64,000 nt of DNA from Gracilaria domingensis (Eukaryota > Rhodophyta > Florideophyceae > Gracilariales > Gracilariaceae): the NCBI GenBank assembly GCA_022539475.1, contig VCMS01000078.1, positions 1 to 64,000 of the forward strand, written 5' to 3'. A program made the position numbers and the translations under genes. The notes under the pieces were generated by a model. It did no database searches and was not told the origin of the DNA. It saw only the letters and a list, made by a program, of their open reading frames with translations. Shown piece after piece: positions 23,278 through 34,451 of the stretch (position 1 is the first letter of the stretch; the number at the start of each line of letters is the position of its first letter).

Positions 23278-26200
23278 ATGGCTTCCATTCACAACGATGC
23301 CAATCCTGCCGTGAACTACCCACCCGAAGTTGCATTCGATTCCTTCGTAATTGGATTCATAGATCCTCGGAACGAAGACTCCGGTGATGAAATGAACTCT
23401 GATGGAGTCTTCGTGAAAGGGCCGGAAGATCCTTGTAATTCCCACCAAAACAGCGAACGTAATCTCACTCCGAAAGAAAAAGGTGATATAAGGAAATTGG
23501 TTCAGACTATCTCGACATTTTTACAGACTCTATTACAGACACGTCCGATTCAGTTCGATAGGAAGAGCCCTCGTGGATTTCGCGAACTAAAGCGTCTGTG
23601 GTTCTATCTGATTCTTGAATATCGCAATGCTACTAATAGGCGGGGGGAAGTTGGTCCAAATATTGTAACGTCGTCCGCTCGAAACGCCTGGTTCTGCAAC
23701 ATCCTGATGGATGCAGGTATTTTGGAGTTGGAACCGAAGAACGGAGTTGTTCTTATTCCTGCTGATACTGGTTGTAGGATCTCAAACCTTTCGAACGTTT
23801 TTGAGACCCAATCGAAGAACGAACAGTTAGAGGTTCTGGGGCGTTACGAAAGGCGTTTCAGTGAGAAGCTTTACTCTAGTCCGAATTCAATTACGACAAT
23901 TGTCGTTCCAGTCAACGTCGGACAGCTTCATTGGGGAGCGTTTTTGGCGCGTAGGATTGAAGGGAGAAAGTGGGAAATCTATTGGGGGGACAGTCTTCGC
24001 TTTGACTGTCCAGTGAAATGTAGATTTCTTGTGACTTCGATGATTGATCACGCACTGCGTGAGCAGAAGGACTGGGTCGTGAAGAAGGAGAACTACATTT
24101 TGGACGTACTGGGGTATCGAATGCAAAATGACTCACATAGCTGTGGCGCATATGTGATATCCATGATGAGTCACTTCGCACGAACACTAGGGGTGATGCC
24201 GAATGTGAAGTTCTTTCGACAACATCCCCCTAATCTAGCAGAAACCTATCGCTGGGCCTGCGTGGAAGCTCGCGTGCGTATGGTAATGGCAGTCAGTCAT
24301 ATGCTGCCGATATCGAATGAATTTGCAGTATCACAAATTCATATGCAGCGCCGGGAGGAGATATATGTCCGACGGCATAAGAGTAAAGATGATAATGTTT
24401 GTGTAGATACGGGTAGTAGGGCGAAGGGGTCTGGATCGAAGCCTGTAGGAGGTGGGAAGGGTGGCAGCGGGGACGTAGGAGCTGAGGATCAGGCCAACAA
24501 TTTGAAGAAAAGCATGGATTCTGAAGAAGTTCTGGATTCAGGTGGACAGAAGAAAGGAGTTTCTGTTGGGACGGGACGAAAAACGCGAGAAGCGCGTAAA
24601 GGACGTGTGCAAACTCGTAAAGCTCACAAGAACCCAGTTGTTAGTTGCAAAAAACGAACTGAGAGTCGTGAAGAGAAGGACTCCGATGACACATCGTGTG
24701 TAGAGTGGACTGTTTTGGATCTTCCAAAGTATGTGTTCGACCTCTGTGAGTCAGAAGGGTACGAGTACGGGGTTCAGTTTTGCAAACCTGTGACGAGGTC
24801 ACGACAGTATGGACTCAATGTGAGACTGCGGTGTCTCAGGTACAAAAAAAAGCACCCTGGTTGTGGCTGTAAGGCAGCCTTTATGGCGAAAGCGCTTTTG
24901 AACGAGAAGGGATGGATCCTCTCTGGCACGAATGTTCATAACCATGAACGTCTCCAGCTGGATAGGCGGGGCGGAAAGACGAAACGAAGGGACGCTATTC
25001 GTGCGACTATCAAGAAAAACGCACCTGCACGGTTGCGCATACCTTTCATCACCTTCACACCCAAGACCCCGGTTGATGCCGTGAGGACAACGACCGTCGC
25101 CGCGAGTGAAGGGGGTTCAGATGCGGACGACTTCATGGACACCCTTCCCCCTAGACCCTCTACCGCATTGATGGGCGTGACAAGGAGGCCTCCTGACGAT
25201 GGTGAGCATATGCGCACAAGGAGGCCTCCTGGCGATGGCGAGCATATGCGCTCACAGCCCCAAATGCGGGAATGCAGAACTGAGAGGGCCCCAGAGATCC
25301 TCTCGATACCCAGCGGATCATCGAGTTCGGTTCAAGTTATCGACATGGATGAGAAGAAGGACGGCTCCCTTTCTGAAGACAGTTCTGTTCGTGACGTTAC
25401 AGAACAAGTGAGGCAACAGCGACGTCGCACGGAGAACGAGGTAAGAATCAGATTACTTTCATTTCTGAACACTGACTTACTCACATTCTAACATGCTGTG
25501 TATCCCAGAATCTGTCCCCATCCATGGCTTTACAGCCAGATTCTAGCGAGGAAGAGGCCCCGGGTTTCCATTTCGGTGTCATGGGGTCAGTACTGGGAGG
25601 TTTTGCAGCTCCGTGCTTATCCAATTCAGATAACACGGACAGCTCAACCTCCAATGAGGAGTTCACGACGGAGGAGTGTGTCCGTCGAGGGTTTGTTGCG
25701 TACCTCGACCAAATGGATGGCAGTGAGCAACACGAGGTGTTGCAACATCTTCAGTACATCGCCGAATATTTCGGGTTCAACCTCTTTACCAGGGACTCTA
25801 AGTATAAAGAGGAGGACGGAAACAAGATACTACTGCGCGGCTATCTCAAATGTGTTATGGTGCATGATGAGCACTACAAATGCCCCTACAGTCTGAAAGT
25901 TCGAAGAGTGCGAGTGTCTGAAGGTGGGAAACGGAAGCATATATTCTGTGCTGATTTCGCTAAAGCTCATCATAATCACCCTCCGAAAATCAACGAGCTA
26001 CGACGTAAGCTCTCCCCAGCAATGGAGCGCGAAGCAAAGCATTTACGTAATACTCTACATCTCCAGTACAATGTAGTTTTCAAACTGATCGAAACGAAGT
26101 ATGGGGTTCTGGTGGACAGGGAGCTGTTCAGAAAACGTCTGAAGTATATGTACGATACTCAATACCCGAGGCATAATGAGTGCCTCAGGTTGTACCAAAA

Positions 26201-28145
26201 TCTGCTGGATCTACAATCTAACAACCCGAGGCACAGAATATACTGTCGTACGAACAGTGACAACGGCCTTCAGTATGTAGCCTGGTGCTTGGAGGACTGG
26301 GTGCGAGACTACGAACGATATGGCATAGTCCCGGGTGTATCTGTCGATTGTAAAGCGATCGCCAATCGCTTTAATCTTCCCCTCGTCAGCATAAACGGGC
26401 GTGACAATGACGGCAACCTTACGACATTTTTCATGGGTTATATGGGAGACGAAACCATGATAAGTTTCGTTTGGGTACTTGAGCGTTTTAGAGAGTGCAT
26501 GCGCATTTCTCCCTCCTCGTTTACTGTGGACCAGTGTGCATCACTTATTGGAGGCATAAGAGAGGTGTTTCCTATATCGTTCATCATGTTGGATGACTGG
26601 CACCTCAATAAGAATCAGGGTCCTAATATCGAACGGTGGTGCAAATCAATAGGGAGGACCGACTTGGCTACGCAAATGGGAACGGACCTGTTTTCCCTTC
26701 GCAAGAGCACAACTGTAGACAAGTTTGAAGCGCGTAGGGCACAGTTCGAACAAAGATACTTTTACAACTTTGGAGCGAGAGTACCGCAATGGTACAAATA
26801 TCTTTATCGCGACAATCCTTCAATGCTCATGCGATGTTTCAAGGATTTGAAGCTCCCGTAGAGGTTCCTTTTCCAGGGATCGGGGTACTGCGAATCATCT
26901 CATTCGAGGTACCGACACTTCATTTTGAACGACGAAGTCCCATTTTCGCAAGTACCGCACGTTATGGCCTCCCTCACGGATCGTTTGAAATTTGAACGCA
27001 GGAACAAGGCCACCATACGAGATACGGCACTGAGAAACCGTCTCCTCACATCAGGACTTCCGCTATCATTCGAAACTGCATCCACCCTTATCCAACACTT
27101 CACGATTTATAGTATAACCCACTTCCTGGAGAAGAGTGTGCAGTATTCATCACACTACAAAGTAACCGATGCTACGGTTCTCCCCGCACGTGACGCGCCG
27201 TTCAACTTTGACATTGACGTAGAAGATCTGCAGCTGTCTTCCGAACAACCCATTGTAGTGTTCTCTCTGTCAAAGTACCAGACCACAGAAGACACTGTTC
27301 CTCAAAACAATCACCAAAACAGGGTATACAATATATACCTGCAAAGGCGCCCCGACGCTTCAGAGAGGACCACTGGGAAATGCAGTTGCAGGAACATGAC
27401 GGCGTGGGGAATTCCATGCTCTCACATCACGCGTCTTTTCGTCGTCTTCAGTGATGTAGTGGACCGGTGGCCCCAAATTAGAGTGGCTCTTCCTCAACAT
27501 TTCCACATCTCGGACCATTGGCATCCATATTGGAACAGAGACCCAAATTATTGGACACTAGCGGACATACTGAAGCTGCGGGAGACCGCAACCCGCTCCA
27601 TTGCTGATCAAGAACAAACAGAGCCTCTCAACGACCCGGTCCATGGAGATCAACCTCGGAATTCTGCACCACACAGAAGCTCCGAGAGAGCAGAGCAGAG
27701 AGTCAACCAGGTCCTCGCAGAGCTCACAGAACAGCGAAGACGCGAGTTATCGTCCTATGCGACTTACGCCGACTGTAAGTCGCTCTGTGACCAGATGCAT
27801 CGCGTAGCTCAAAGCCATGGGGACATAGCGGTTCAGAGCCTCAAAGAATACTTAAATGCAGGACTGCAGGAGCTCAATAGGGGCCGCTATCCCCACAGAC
27901 CCCAAGATCCTCTACCAACTCGAGCCGTAGTACCCGATCTTCCTACAGCGGCGAGAAGTGGTACGGTTGTGGTAATTGAGAACCCGAACGCCGGCCTGGG
28001 AGCTCGCGCGAGGAAGAGAAAGAAGGGTTTCCTCGAACGAGGAAAATCAAAGCGTCAAAAGCTCAATCCTAACGAGGAATCTCGGTTGCTCTCACCTCAA
28101 ACCCGTAACACTAGAAATGCGGATACCTTCCCGTGTTCCGATTGA
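23278..28145 (+). CDS. Ulp1 protease - zinc finger - MULE transposase fusion (spliced)
   Basis: The start is taken as ATG 23278. Exon 1 carries a C48/Ulp1 protease: His in QLHWGAF (23929), Asp in WGDSLRF (23989), Gln (24124) and Cys in SHSCGAY (24142). An Arg/Lys-rich linker and a Cys/His domain resembling FAR1/GCM/FLYWCH DNA-binding folds follow (about 24710-24960). A 68-nt intron (25441-25508) leads in frame into exon 2, which has the MULE catalytic Asp residues in VSVDCKA (26346) and TVDQCAS (26529), then DDWHLNKN. A TAG at 26859-26861 interrupts the frame. Beyond it the same frame continues with the expected catalytic Glu (CESSHS, 26892) and a SWIM finger, CxC...CxH (27381-27425). The protein would bind element ends and catalyse transposition, while the protease may act on SUMO or ubiquitin-like conjugates. 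As it stands the product is truncated before the catalytic Glu. Confidence 0.85.
25441..25508 (+). other. 68-nt spliceosomal intron (phase 0)
   Basis: It begins GTAAGAATC, has TTCTAAC 16 nt before the 3' end, and finishes TATCCCAG. Removing it (68 is not a multiple of three) joins the protease/zinc-finger frame exactly to the transposase frame. Without removal the first frame stops at 25491. Confidence 0.8.
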
Positions 28146-28506
28146 AGCTCTGTATTGAACCCCCAACAAGCTATCAATAGAGCTTTTTCTGTTGTAGATC
28201 ATCCCAAAAATCAATATCGTGCGTACAAACGATAATCAGTACATGAAGAGAATATGTGGTGTGTTAGTTTGGTGTTGGGAGTACTTACCTAGTATGCTAA
28301 TGCCTCAATATCGAATAAGTAAAGCGATGGGGCGAGCTAGAGCGTATTCTCATTGCCGAACGCAGGGGGAGAGAGGGCTGTGTGAAGATCAGACGTATTG
28401 TTTTCTCATATTGGAAGAGCAAAGAAGGAGGAAGAGCTGAGATGTCTATACCAACGCTTTGAATGGCTTTGGCGTGGTCTGCCCGGCTACTTTTACTTGC
28501 AATTTG

Positions 28507-28784
28507 AAAAGCGCGCGCAGTGACGGCTTGGCGGCTAGGTAGAAGATGTCACGCGGTGGGAGCCGTGTTGTTGGTCACCGCGGGAGATTTTGTGTAGAAC
28601 CAATAAGGTTGTGAGCCACAGAGGATCTACCGACTGCTACTGACTTGGCACGCCCTCAATGGTGAGAGAGGATCTGGAAGAGCCTCCATGTTCTAGGGAG
28701 GATCCTCTGTAATTTCTTTCATATCAGGGGAGGTTCTGGGGCCTCCGTATACGACCGGTACGGTGCGTAGGTTCTCCGGGGCCC
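28507..28784 (-). repeat. right terminal inverted repeat of MULE
   Basis: Inverted partner of 22792-23069, the same length with no visible indel, followed at once by the second GTTATCGTA. Confidence 0.93.
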
Positions 28785-28793
28785 GTTATCGTA
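28785..28793. repeat. 9-bp target-site duplication, right copy
   Basis: GTTATCGTA, identical to 22783-22791. Confidence 0.9.
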
Positions 28794-29086
28794 CCACAAC
28801 ATGTAACGTCATTTGGATCAAGCCACGTAGCGTCGTAACGTGTATGCTGTTGATGAAAGCAACTTGATTCAAGCAAGTGTTTGAAACTCCTACCCTCCTA
28901 CATTGGTGGAGAACAATAATCGGGGATTATAAAGGTATTTATCGTACCACAACATAACGTCATTCGGATCAAGCCACGTAGCGTCGTACTGCGTATGCTC
29001 TTGATGGAAGCAACTTGCTTCAAGCAAGTGCTTGAAACTCCTACCCTCCTAAATTGGTGGAGAACAATAATTGGGGATTATAAAGG
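28786..29086. repeat. two tandem copies of a unit of about 150 bp
   Basis: Copy one (28786-28938) and copy two (28939-29086) both begin TTATCGTACCACAACAT and end GGGGATTATAAAGG, with scattered substitutions and a few small indels. The Mutator target site GTTATCGTA overlaps the first bases of copy one, so the element inserted at the edge of this repeat. Confidence 0.9.
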
Positions 29087-30770
29087 AAATGACCCCTCCC
29101 CCATACTGCGCTATTGTAGAGAGCAGGACTTTAGTTGCTGAGAAGAAGCTAGCGTTACGGTAACCTTCAAGGGGTATACCTTCTGTATCTACCAAGCTGG
29201 GGGTACCAAGGTACAGTAGTACAGAGTTTGTACGGTGTTACATTTTGCAAAATGCTGACGACAAACCTTGTTAACTACAAGAGTACTACAAGCGTACTAC
29301 GAGCGTAAGAGGACAGGATAGGCAAGACCTCTAAGCGTGTTCTACTGTCCGAACGTCTTCTGTATCTTCCTCTATCCATTAGCTTACCGGAGTGTCAATC
29401 GAATCGGACCCGAATGAGTTAGTTGCTCGGCCCGTCTTTAAGATGAACTGAAACCTGCAGGGGCACTCAAAGATAAACTGAGCGTCTAATTGCTTCTGCG
29501 CGTCGAACCAATGATGTGGGGTCTTTCGTCCACACTTTCTGCCCGCTGCTTCCATAAAGCCGGTTGTTCATGCTGCAACTTCGAAGAATAAGCTCGAGAG
29601 AGGAAAAACTTTTTTTTCCCCTTTCTATAATGCGCAACGCACATCACCTTCTGCGACGTTGCAAACGTTTCTATCCACAACTTCACAGTTTTGAAAGATG
29701 ACAAGTACCATGTCGCTTTGTAGATCGCTGTCTGCACAAGTAGAAGCACAATGAGAACATCGTGGTACAGAACCGCATGTCACAAAGCGACATATATGGG
29801 ATGGGAACATGACGAGCAACTGTCATGTGCGCATGGCGACTTGCGTAGGGCGTCCTTCTGGCGAAAGAGAGCATACATTGCGATCAGGAAGCTTACAGAG
29901 AACGAAAGAAACGATCCGCTCGAATGCGGACTTTGCCAAACATTGGAACTTAATAAAGTTCTGTGAGAAGCGCGACGCTTCTCTTGTTCTGGCTGTGCGT
30001 AGGTAGTGGAATAAAAACCTTTTTAGACATGTTGACAAAATCGATGTTCGGTCCCAACCCCCATGCGTGACAGGCTTGTCTCACCGAAGCTGTGGAAGCA
30101 GAGTCTGATTTCAAGACTCTCACACTCTGGAAAGAGAAGTCTTCAGTGGTTATCGATATGCACGGTTAGCACATCCGATATTAGTCCGACGCACTAGATA
30201 AGCATATTGACGCCCTTCCAGTTGCGTACGAATAGATCTTGCCTCAACTTTGAGGCCTGACTCTGGCGCAAGATTTCTTCTTCTTCATTGTAAACAGCAG
30301 TTTTCTATTTCTCAACTGCAGAAAAATCTCAAACGAAGCTTTCTTCTTTATAAAGCTCAAGAATTTCTGGGGCCCCTGTCGTACCCGAACCAATGATTTC
30401 ACAGCATATGGCAGACTTGCGAAAAGTTCGCGTCGCGACGCGTTCACAAGACAATATCGCAACACAGCATGATGACCGTCCTTCTTTGCGTTTGTACCGC
30501 AGTTGCAACGTTTTACTCTTTTCCCAGTGTAAGAGGCGCGAGGTTTATAGCTGATAGATGCAGAGTCACGAGTAGCTTGAGATCTAGATGTGTATGACAG
30601 TGGAGCAACTTTCACAAAACAGACTTCGTACACATCTCTGGAGAACGGTTCTACGCTTGTTTTCGCTGAATTTCTTCCTTCTTGGAGTGAACGCCAACGG
30701 TTTCAGATTTGCGACCCGTGACTACGTTTTCTTGAGGACGTATTATAGGTTATTGGGGGAAATAAGCACG
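29087..30770. other. no recognisable gene; one unassigned ORF
   Basis: Only short ORFs are present. One on the minus strand (30244-30633, 129 residues, basic, with RVKRCNCGTNAKKDG) has a protein-like look but no family was recognised. A GATTATAAAGG box ends just at the left border, but no gene follows at a plausible distance. Confidence 0.3.
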
Positions 30771-31022
30771 ACCCTCGTGTTACGAACCATCCACGTACGC
30801 GCTCACAATAAAGAGAAGAAAATTACACCCGGTGTACACCCGGTGTACTCTTCTTCTCTTTATTGTGAGCGCGTACGTGGATGGTTGTACGGGTGTACAC
30901 CGGGTGTACTTTTCTTCTCTTTATTGTGAGCGCGTACGTGGATGGTTGTACGGGTGTACACCGGGTGTACTTTTCTTCTCTTTATTGTGAGCGCGTACGT
31001 GGATGGTTCGTAACACGAGGGT
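30771..31022. mobile_element. fold-back repeat with three inverted tandem copies
   Basis: The left arm (30771-30825) begins ACCCTCGTGTTACGAACC and contains CGCTCACAATAAAGAGAAG. Its inverse follows three times in tandem with a 61-bp period (from about 30850, 30911 and 30972), and the last copy ends GGTTCGTAACACGAGGGT. Palindromic linkers built from CACCCGGTGTAC separate the copies. No ORF or clear target duplication. It has the architecture of a fold-back element or a MITE with an expanded arm. Confidence 0.85.
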
Positions 31023-31264
31023 GACAATCCCCAATCTGAAAAGCTTTTTCTAGATTATAACGCTTGCAGATTTGTGCATTAACAATGAGCTATTTGATAC
31101 GAAACGCAGTGCGTTTAGCCGCGATTTTGCTGGCGTGCTTGTGCCACCGCAACTCTTGTGATACGTTTAAGCAATGAAGGATATTGATCAATTCGCCCCT
31201 TGTCTCGTCATGCTTCCTTCTACAGACCAACTGATGAAGTTCACTTAGAAACTCCAAAGGGTGG

Positions 31265-31271
31265 TATATAA
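31265..31271 (+). promoter_or_regulatory. TATA box of the semialdehyde dehydrogenase gene
   Basis: TATATAA lies 114 bp upstream of the ATG. Confidence 0.55.
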
Positions 31272-31384
31272 GACGAGAGAGTCTGACACACCCTACACAT
31301 GGAACTTCCTCATCGATATTGACAACGGCTCTGAACCACAGCGCTCATCAATTATCCTTGGTGTAGTCGTAACGAGAACTCAGT

Positions 31385-32854
31385 ATGGTAATTGTCAACG
31401 CCAATGAACCAGATCTCGGCCTCAAAGATCCCACATTGCTTCCCCGGGCTTCATTTATCGATAACGCTGCCCACACGACCGAGCGTTCGGAGCCATTAGA
31501 AGTCCTCAATCCATCGGATGCCAGCCTTGTTGTCACAATTGCTCAAACGACACCGAAAGCAGTTCAACGGGCCATAGATTCGGCTACTTTAGCTCAGATC
31601 GAATGGCGTGACACTCACATAGACTATCGTATACAACTGCTACAGAAATGGGTCCAACTCATGCGCGAGGCACGGCAGGATCTGGCTCGAGTGATAACGC
31701 TTGAGAATGGAAAGCCGTACGTACAAGGGCTCGGTGAAGTAGATTATGCCGCCGGTTTCTTCGATTGGAATGCTCAGCATATTTTGCATGCCTCGAATAC
31801 GTCTACAGTAGACTTGTCCGCCACATCGCGTTCCATTGTCACCAAGTCGGCAATTGGAGTCGTTTTGGCGATCACGCCATGGAACTTCCCGCTTGCGATG
31901 TTGGCAAGAAAAGTATCGGCGGCAGTGGCAGCTGGTCGTTCAGTCATTGCCAAGCCCTCTGAATTCACTCCGCTCGCCGCGCTGATGCTCGCCGAGTTAG
32001 GGCGTCGAGCAGGAGCGCCGCGTGGACTCCTCAACGTGCTAGTTACGGAACAGGCAGAACAAACTGTAGATCAAATTTTATCTGCGCCTTCTGTGCAAAT
32101 GCTGTCATTCACGGGATCTACGCATATTGGTAAGATTGTTGGGAAAAGTGCCGCACAACGCGTTCTGCGTGTGGGTTTGGAACTCGGTGGTCACGCACCT
32201 TTCATAGTGTTCGAAGATGCTGATTTAGACAAAGCCGCGGCAGGACTCCTGAAAAACAAGCTTCGCAACAGTGGACAATCTTGCGTGTGCGCCAACCGCA
32301 TATTCGTTCACGAAGATGTACACGATCGCTTCACAGACTTGCTGCAAGAAAGGCTGCAAGGCGTCAAGGTTGGAGACGGATTCGGTGACGTAGATATTGG
32401 GCCATTGATCGGCAGCAAGTCGATTCAGAAGATTCGTGCTCAGCTTGAGGACGCTAAGCATGGCGGTGCAAAGTGCAGAATCGGAGGCACAATTAACGGC
32501 AACTTCTGCGAGGCCACGCTGTTGACAGAAGTTACAGATGATATGTTAATTGCCGGGGAAGAAACGTTCGGGCCTGTCATAGGCGTGCTCAAGTTCAGCA
32601 GCGAGTCGGAAGTATGGGATCGCGCAAACAAGACACAAGCAGGTTTAGCTGCTTACCTGTATACTCGGGATATGGGCAGGTTAATGCGAGGACTGCGCGA
32701 GCTACAGTATGGAATGGTCGGCTTAAACGATGTAACGCTCAGTGCGGCCTCCACCTCGTTTGGCGGGCTTAGGGAGAGTGGCTTAGGAAGGGAAGGTGGA
32801 CACGACAGTCTTGAGGACTACCTATCCACGAAGTTTGCTGTGCTTAGCTTTTAA
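31385..32854 (+). CDS. succinate-semialdehyde dehydrogenase-type aldehyde dehydrogenase
   Basis: A 489-residue ORF, ATG to TAA without interruption, has the full aldehyde dehydrogenase fold. Landmarks are PWNFPLAM with Asn167, the NAD(P)-binding Lys in AKPSE (Lys190), FTGST, the general base Glu266 in LELGGHAP, and catalytic Cys300 in NSGQSCVCANR. The second Cys two residues on and the GLGREGGHDSLEDYL ending are typical of the GabD/SSADH branch. The reaction would be oxidation of succinic semialdehyde to succinate with NAD(P)+, the last step of GABA breakdown. Related semialdehydes are possible substrates. No convincing transit peptide is visible in the first 30 residues, so cytosol or mitochondrion cannot be decided. 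The length is normal for the family. The gene stands alone, with a fold-back repeat upstream and a hAT MITE downstream. Confidence 0.88.
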   Translation: MVIVNANEPDLGLKDPTLLPRASFIDNAAHTTERSEPLEVLNPSDASLVVTIAQTTPKAVQRAIDSATLAQIEWRDTHIDYRIQLLQKWVQLMREARQDLARVITLENGKPYVQGLGEVDYAAGFFDWNAQHILHASNTSTVDLSATSRSIVTKSAIGVVLAITPWNFPLAMLARKVSAAVAAGRSVIAKPSEFTPLAALMLAELGRRAGAPRGLLNVLVTEQAEQTVDQILSAPSVQMLSFTGSTHIGKIVGKSAAQRVLRVGLELGGHAPFIVFEDADLDKAAAGLLKNKLRNSGQSCVCANRIFVHEDVHDRFTDLLQERLQGVKVGDGFGDVDIGPLIGSKSIQKIRAQLEDAKHGGAKCRIGGTINGNFCEATLLTEVTDDMLIAGEETFGPVIGVLKFSSESEVWDRANKTQAGLAAYLYTRDMGRLMRGLRELQYGMVGLNDVTLSAASTSFGGLRESGLGREGGHDSLEDYLSTKFAVLSF

Positions 32855-33417
32855 GTTGTTCTGGTCTAACGAGATTGTTATCACTATTGTTCTTCTCCAA
32901 GTTTGGACTAGATGATTAGGGTATGGGCTTTGATAGTCACGCGTGAACTATTATCTGACTTGTGGAATTTCTTGAGCCTTCACATCCTTCTTCCAGTGAG
33001 AAGGCGAGGAAGGTCTAAGAAATCTCTCTATTACTCGTATCGCGAAGCACCAATTTCATTAGACATTTTTACAGACACGAAAGGAAAGAGCAGAACCCGA
33101 ACAATCTTTTAACGAGAAGTTCTCCTCACCCCCCTGTGTGTTCCCTCTCTCCAAGGCAGACGGATTGTTCCTCAGCATACCGTATGTGGCTGTCTTTGTC
33201 TGACGTCGGGACTACCTACAGAGCTGACCTTGTCCTTAAGGATACTTGCACTTCTTTCGAATACAACACGAGATATGCAGTGCGCATTGTTACAATCTCT
33301 TTTGTATCTCATAGAAAGTTTTGACGGCCCGAAGTTGTGTCGAGACTTGTTCTTAAGCTGTCTCCACCCTTCTATGCAGGGCCGTAACTATGACTGACTA
33401 ACTACCTTAATTTTTGC
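32855..33417. other. 3' flank with a partial hAT-like end
   Basis: No gene was recognised. At 33376 the sequence CAGGGCCGTAACTATGACTG begins, a second, incomplete copy of the terminal repeat of the MITE that follows. Its opposite end was not found. Confidence 0.45.
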
Positions 33418-33891
33418 CAGGGCCGTATTTGTGACTGACTGACTAAGCGAAAAAATGGGTGACTAATGACTGACTGACTACGACGGTAAAAAATATTTAG
33501 TCATTTTAGTCATAGCAAATTTTAGGTTCTTCACGATGGCGTATTAAACGCGGAAGTCTACGTGATACCGAATTACAAGCATATTCACAAAAGTTAGAGG
33601 TTAGACATGTCCTGTTGCACGAAATTAAACTCAAAGGTTTTCAAAATATTGTTTGAAAACATCCAATTTATTTCGATTTTTTGTTACAAATAAGCATAAA
33701 GACGATTACGTAGCGCAGACTACTATTTTAAATCATGCTAAATGCACCGAAGGTTCTTTGGTGGACGCCATTGCGTAAGAGCAAAAAAATATTTGAAAGC
33801 TTTTAATGACTAACATGACTGACTAACTGATTTTTGGTTGTGACTAGTGACTAGGGGAAACTAAATTTAGTCAGTCACAAATACGCCCCTG
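33418..33891. mobile_element. 474-bp hAT-type MITE with 8-bp target duplication
   Basis: Terminal inverted repeats begin CAGGGCCGTATTTGTGACTG and end, inverted, AGTCACAAATACGCCCCTG. The flanking octamer ATTTTTGC occurs at 33410-33417 and again at 33892-33899. CAGGG-type ends and an 8-bp duplication are hAT hallmarks. There is no transposase; TGACTGACTGACTAA-type runs lie near both ends. Confidence 0.88.
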
Positions 33892-34232
33892 ATTTTTGCA
33901 GGTATTTTAGACCTACCTCAGCTTATATCAGTATTCCGTTATTCTCTTAGCACCTTACGAGAAAACTTAGTTTACAGCATTGAACTACTCTTTCCATAGA
34001 AACCTTACGTGTCAATATAATTGAATTGATCTATCATTTCAGTACTTTCGTATAGGTCCCAGAGAAAACAGTAGAAAACTCACTAAACTGTAGAAGACTC
34101 TGTAAACTGGAGAAAACTATCTCTACTATAGACGTCTGATTAAATTGTAGAAACGTGCTGGGCACAAACTGCTTTTTGTGCCCAAGACAGACATCGAAAC
34201 GTTTCCTCGTCTTGCACTCATTCTTTTCAAAC

Positions 34233-34451
34233 ATGAACGCCCAACAAGCTTCTAAAGCGCTAAACTTTATAACCGAGGCAAATAAGGCACGAAAAGCGAA
34301 AATTGCGTCTTTCTCCGCTGATAATTTCGAAGAATCTGACGAAGAAACCGGATCTGACCGTCCAGTTTCTGACGCTTTCTTTGAAGCTGAAGGTGAAAAG
34401 CCCATCGTTCAAATGACAAATTTTACGAAAACGGAGCTTGAGCATCTTTAA
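34233..34451 (+). pseudogene. N-terminal stub of a DDE-type transposase (tentative)
   Basis: An ATG opens a 72-codon frame with an acidic stretch (EESDEETGSD) and the segment VQMTNFTKTELEHL before a TAA. The next frame continues as FKRIKEFYYKGVVVRKRSK for a short distance. An FT-x-x-EL-x-x-L segment followed by a basic stretch resembles the start of oomycete and algal DDE endonuclease transposases, but no catalytic region follows. It is a truncated, frameshifted fragment if that reading is right. Confidence 0.3.

Larger units (their letters stand above)
22792..28784 (+). mobile_element. complete Mutator-like element (MULE) with Ulp1-type gene
   Basis: The element is 5,993 bp long with 278-bp terminal inverted repeats and a perfect 9-bp target duplication, GTTATCGTA. 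It encodes one plus-strand gene combining a Ulp1-type cysteine protease, a zinc-binding domain, a MULE transposase core and a SWIM finger. Plant Kaonashi-type MULEs likewise carry Ulp1-like genes; whether this element is related by descent cannot be judged here. The intact ends and near-identical inverted repeats suggest recent insertion, although the transposase carries an internal TAG. Confidence 0.93.

Noticed and set aside
26856-26880. A 19-22-nt mini-intron removing the TAG (GTAGAGG...TTTTCCAG; similar GTAGGG...TTTTGCCCAG at 47164)
   Set aside because: Removal would shift the frame and lose the conserved CESSHS segment in the transposase. Introns this short are also unlike the 57-124-nt introns and intron candidates seen elsewhere in the window.
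30588-30929. 113-residue plus-strand ORF
   Set aside because: It runs into the fold-back repeat and its C-terminal half is a translation of the tandem arms.
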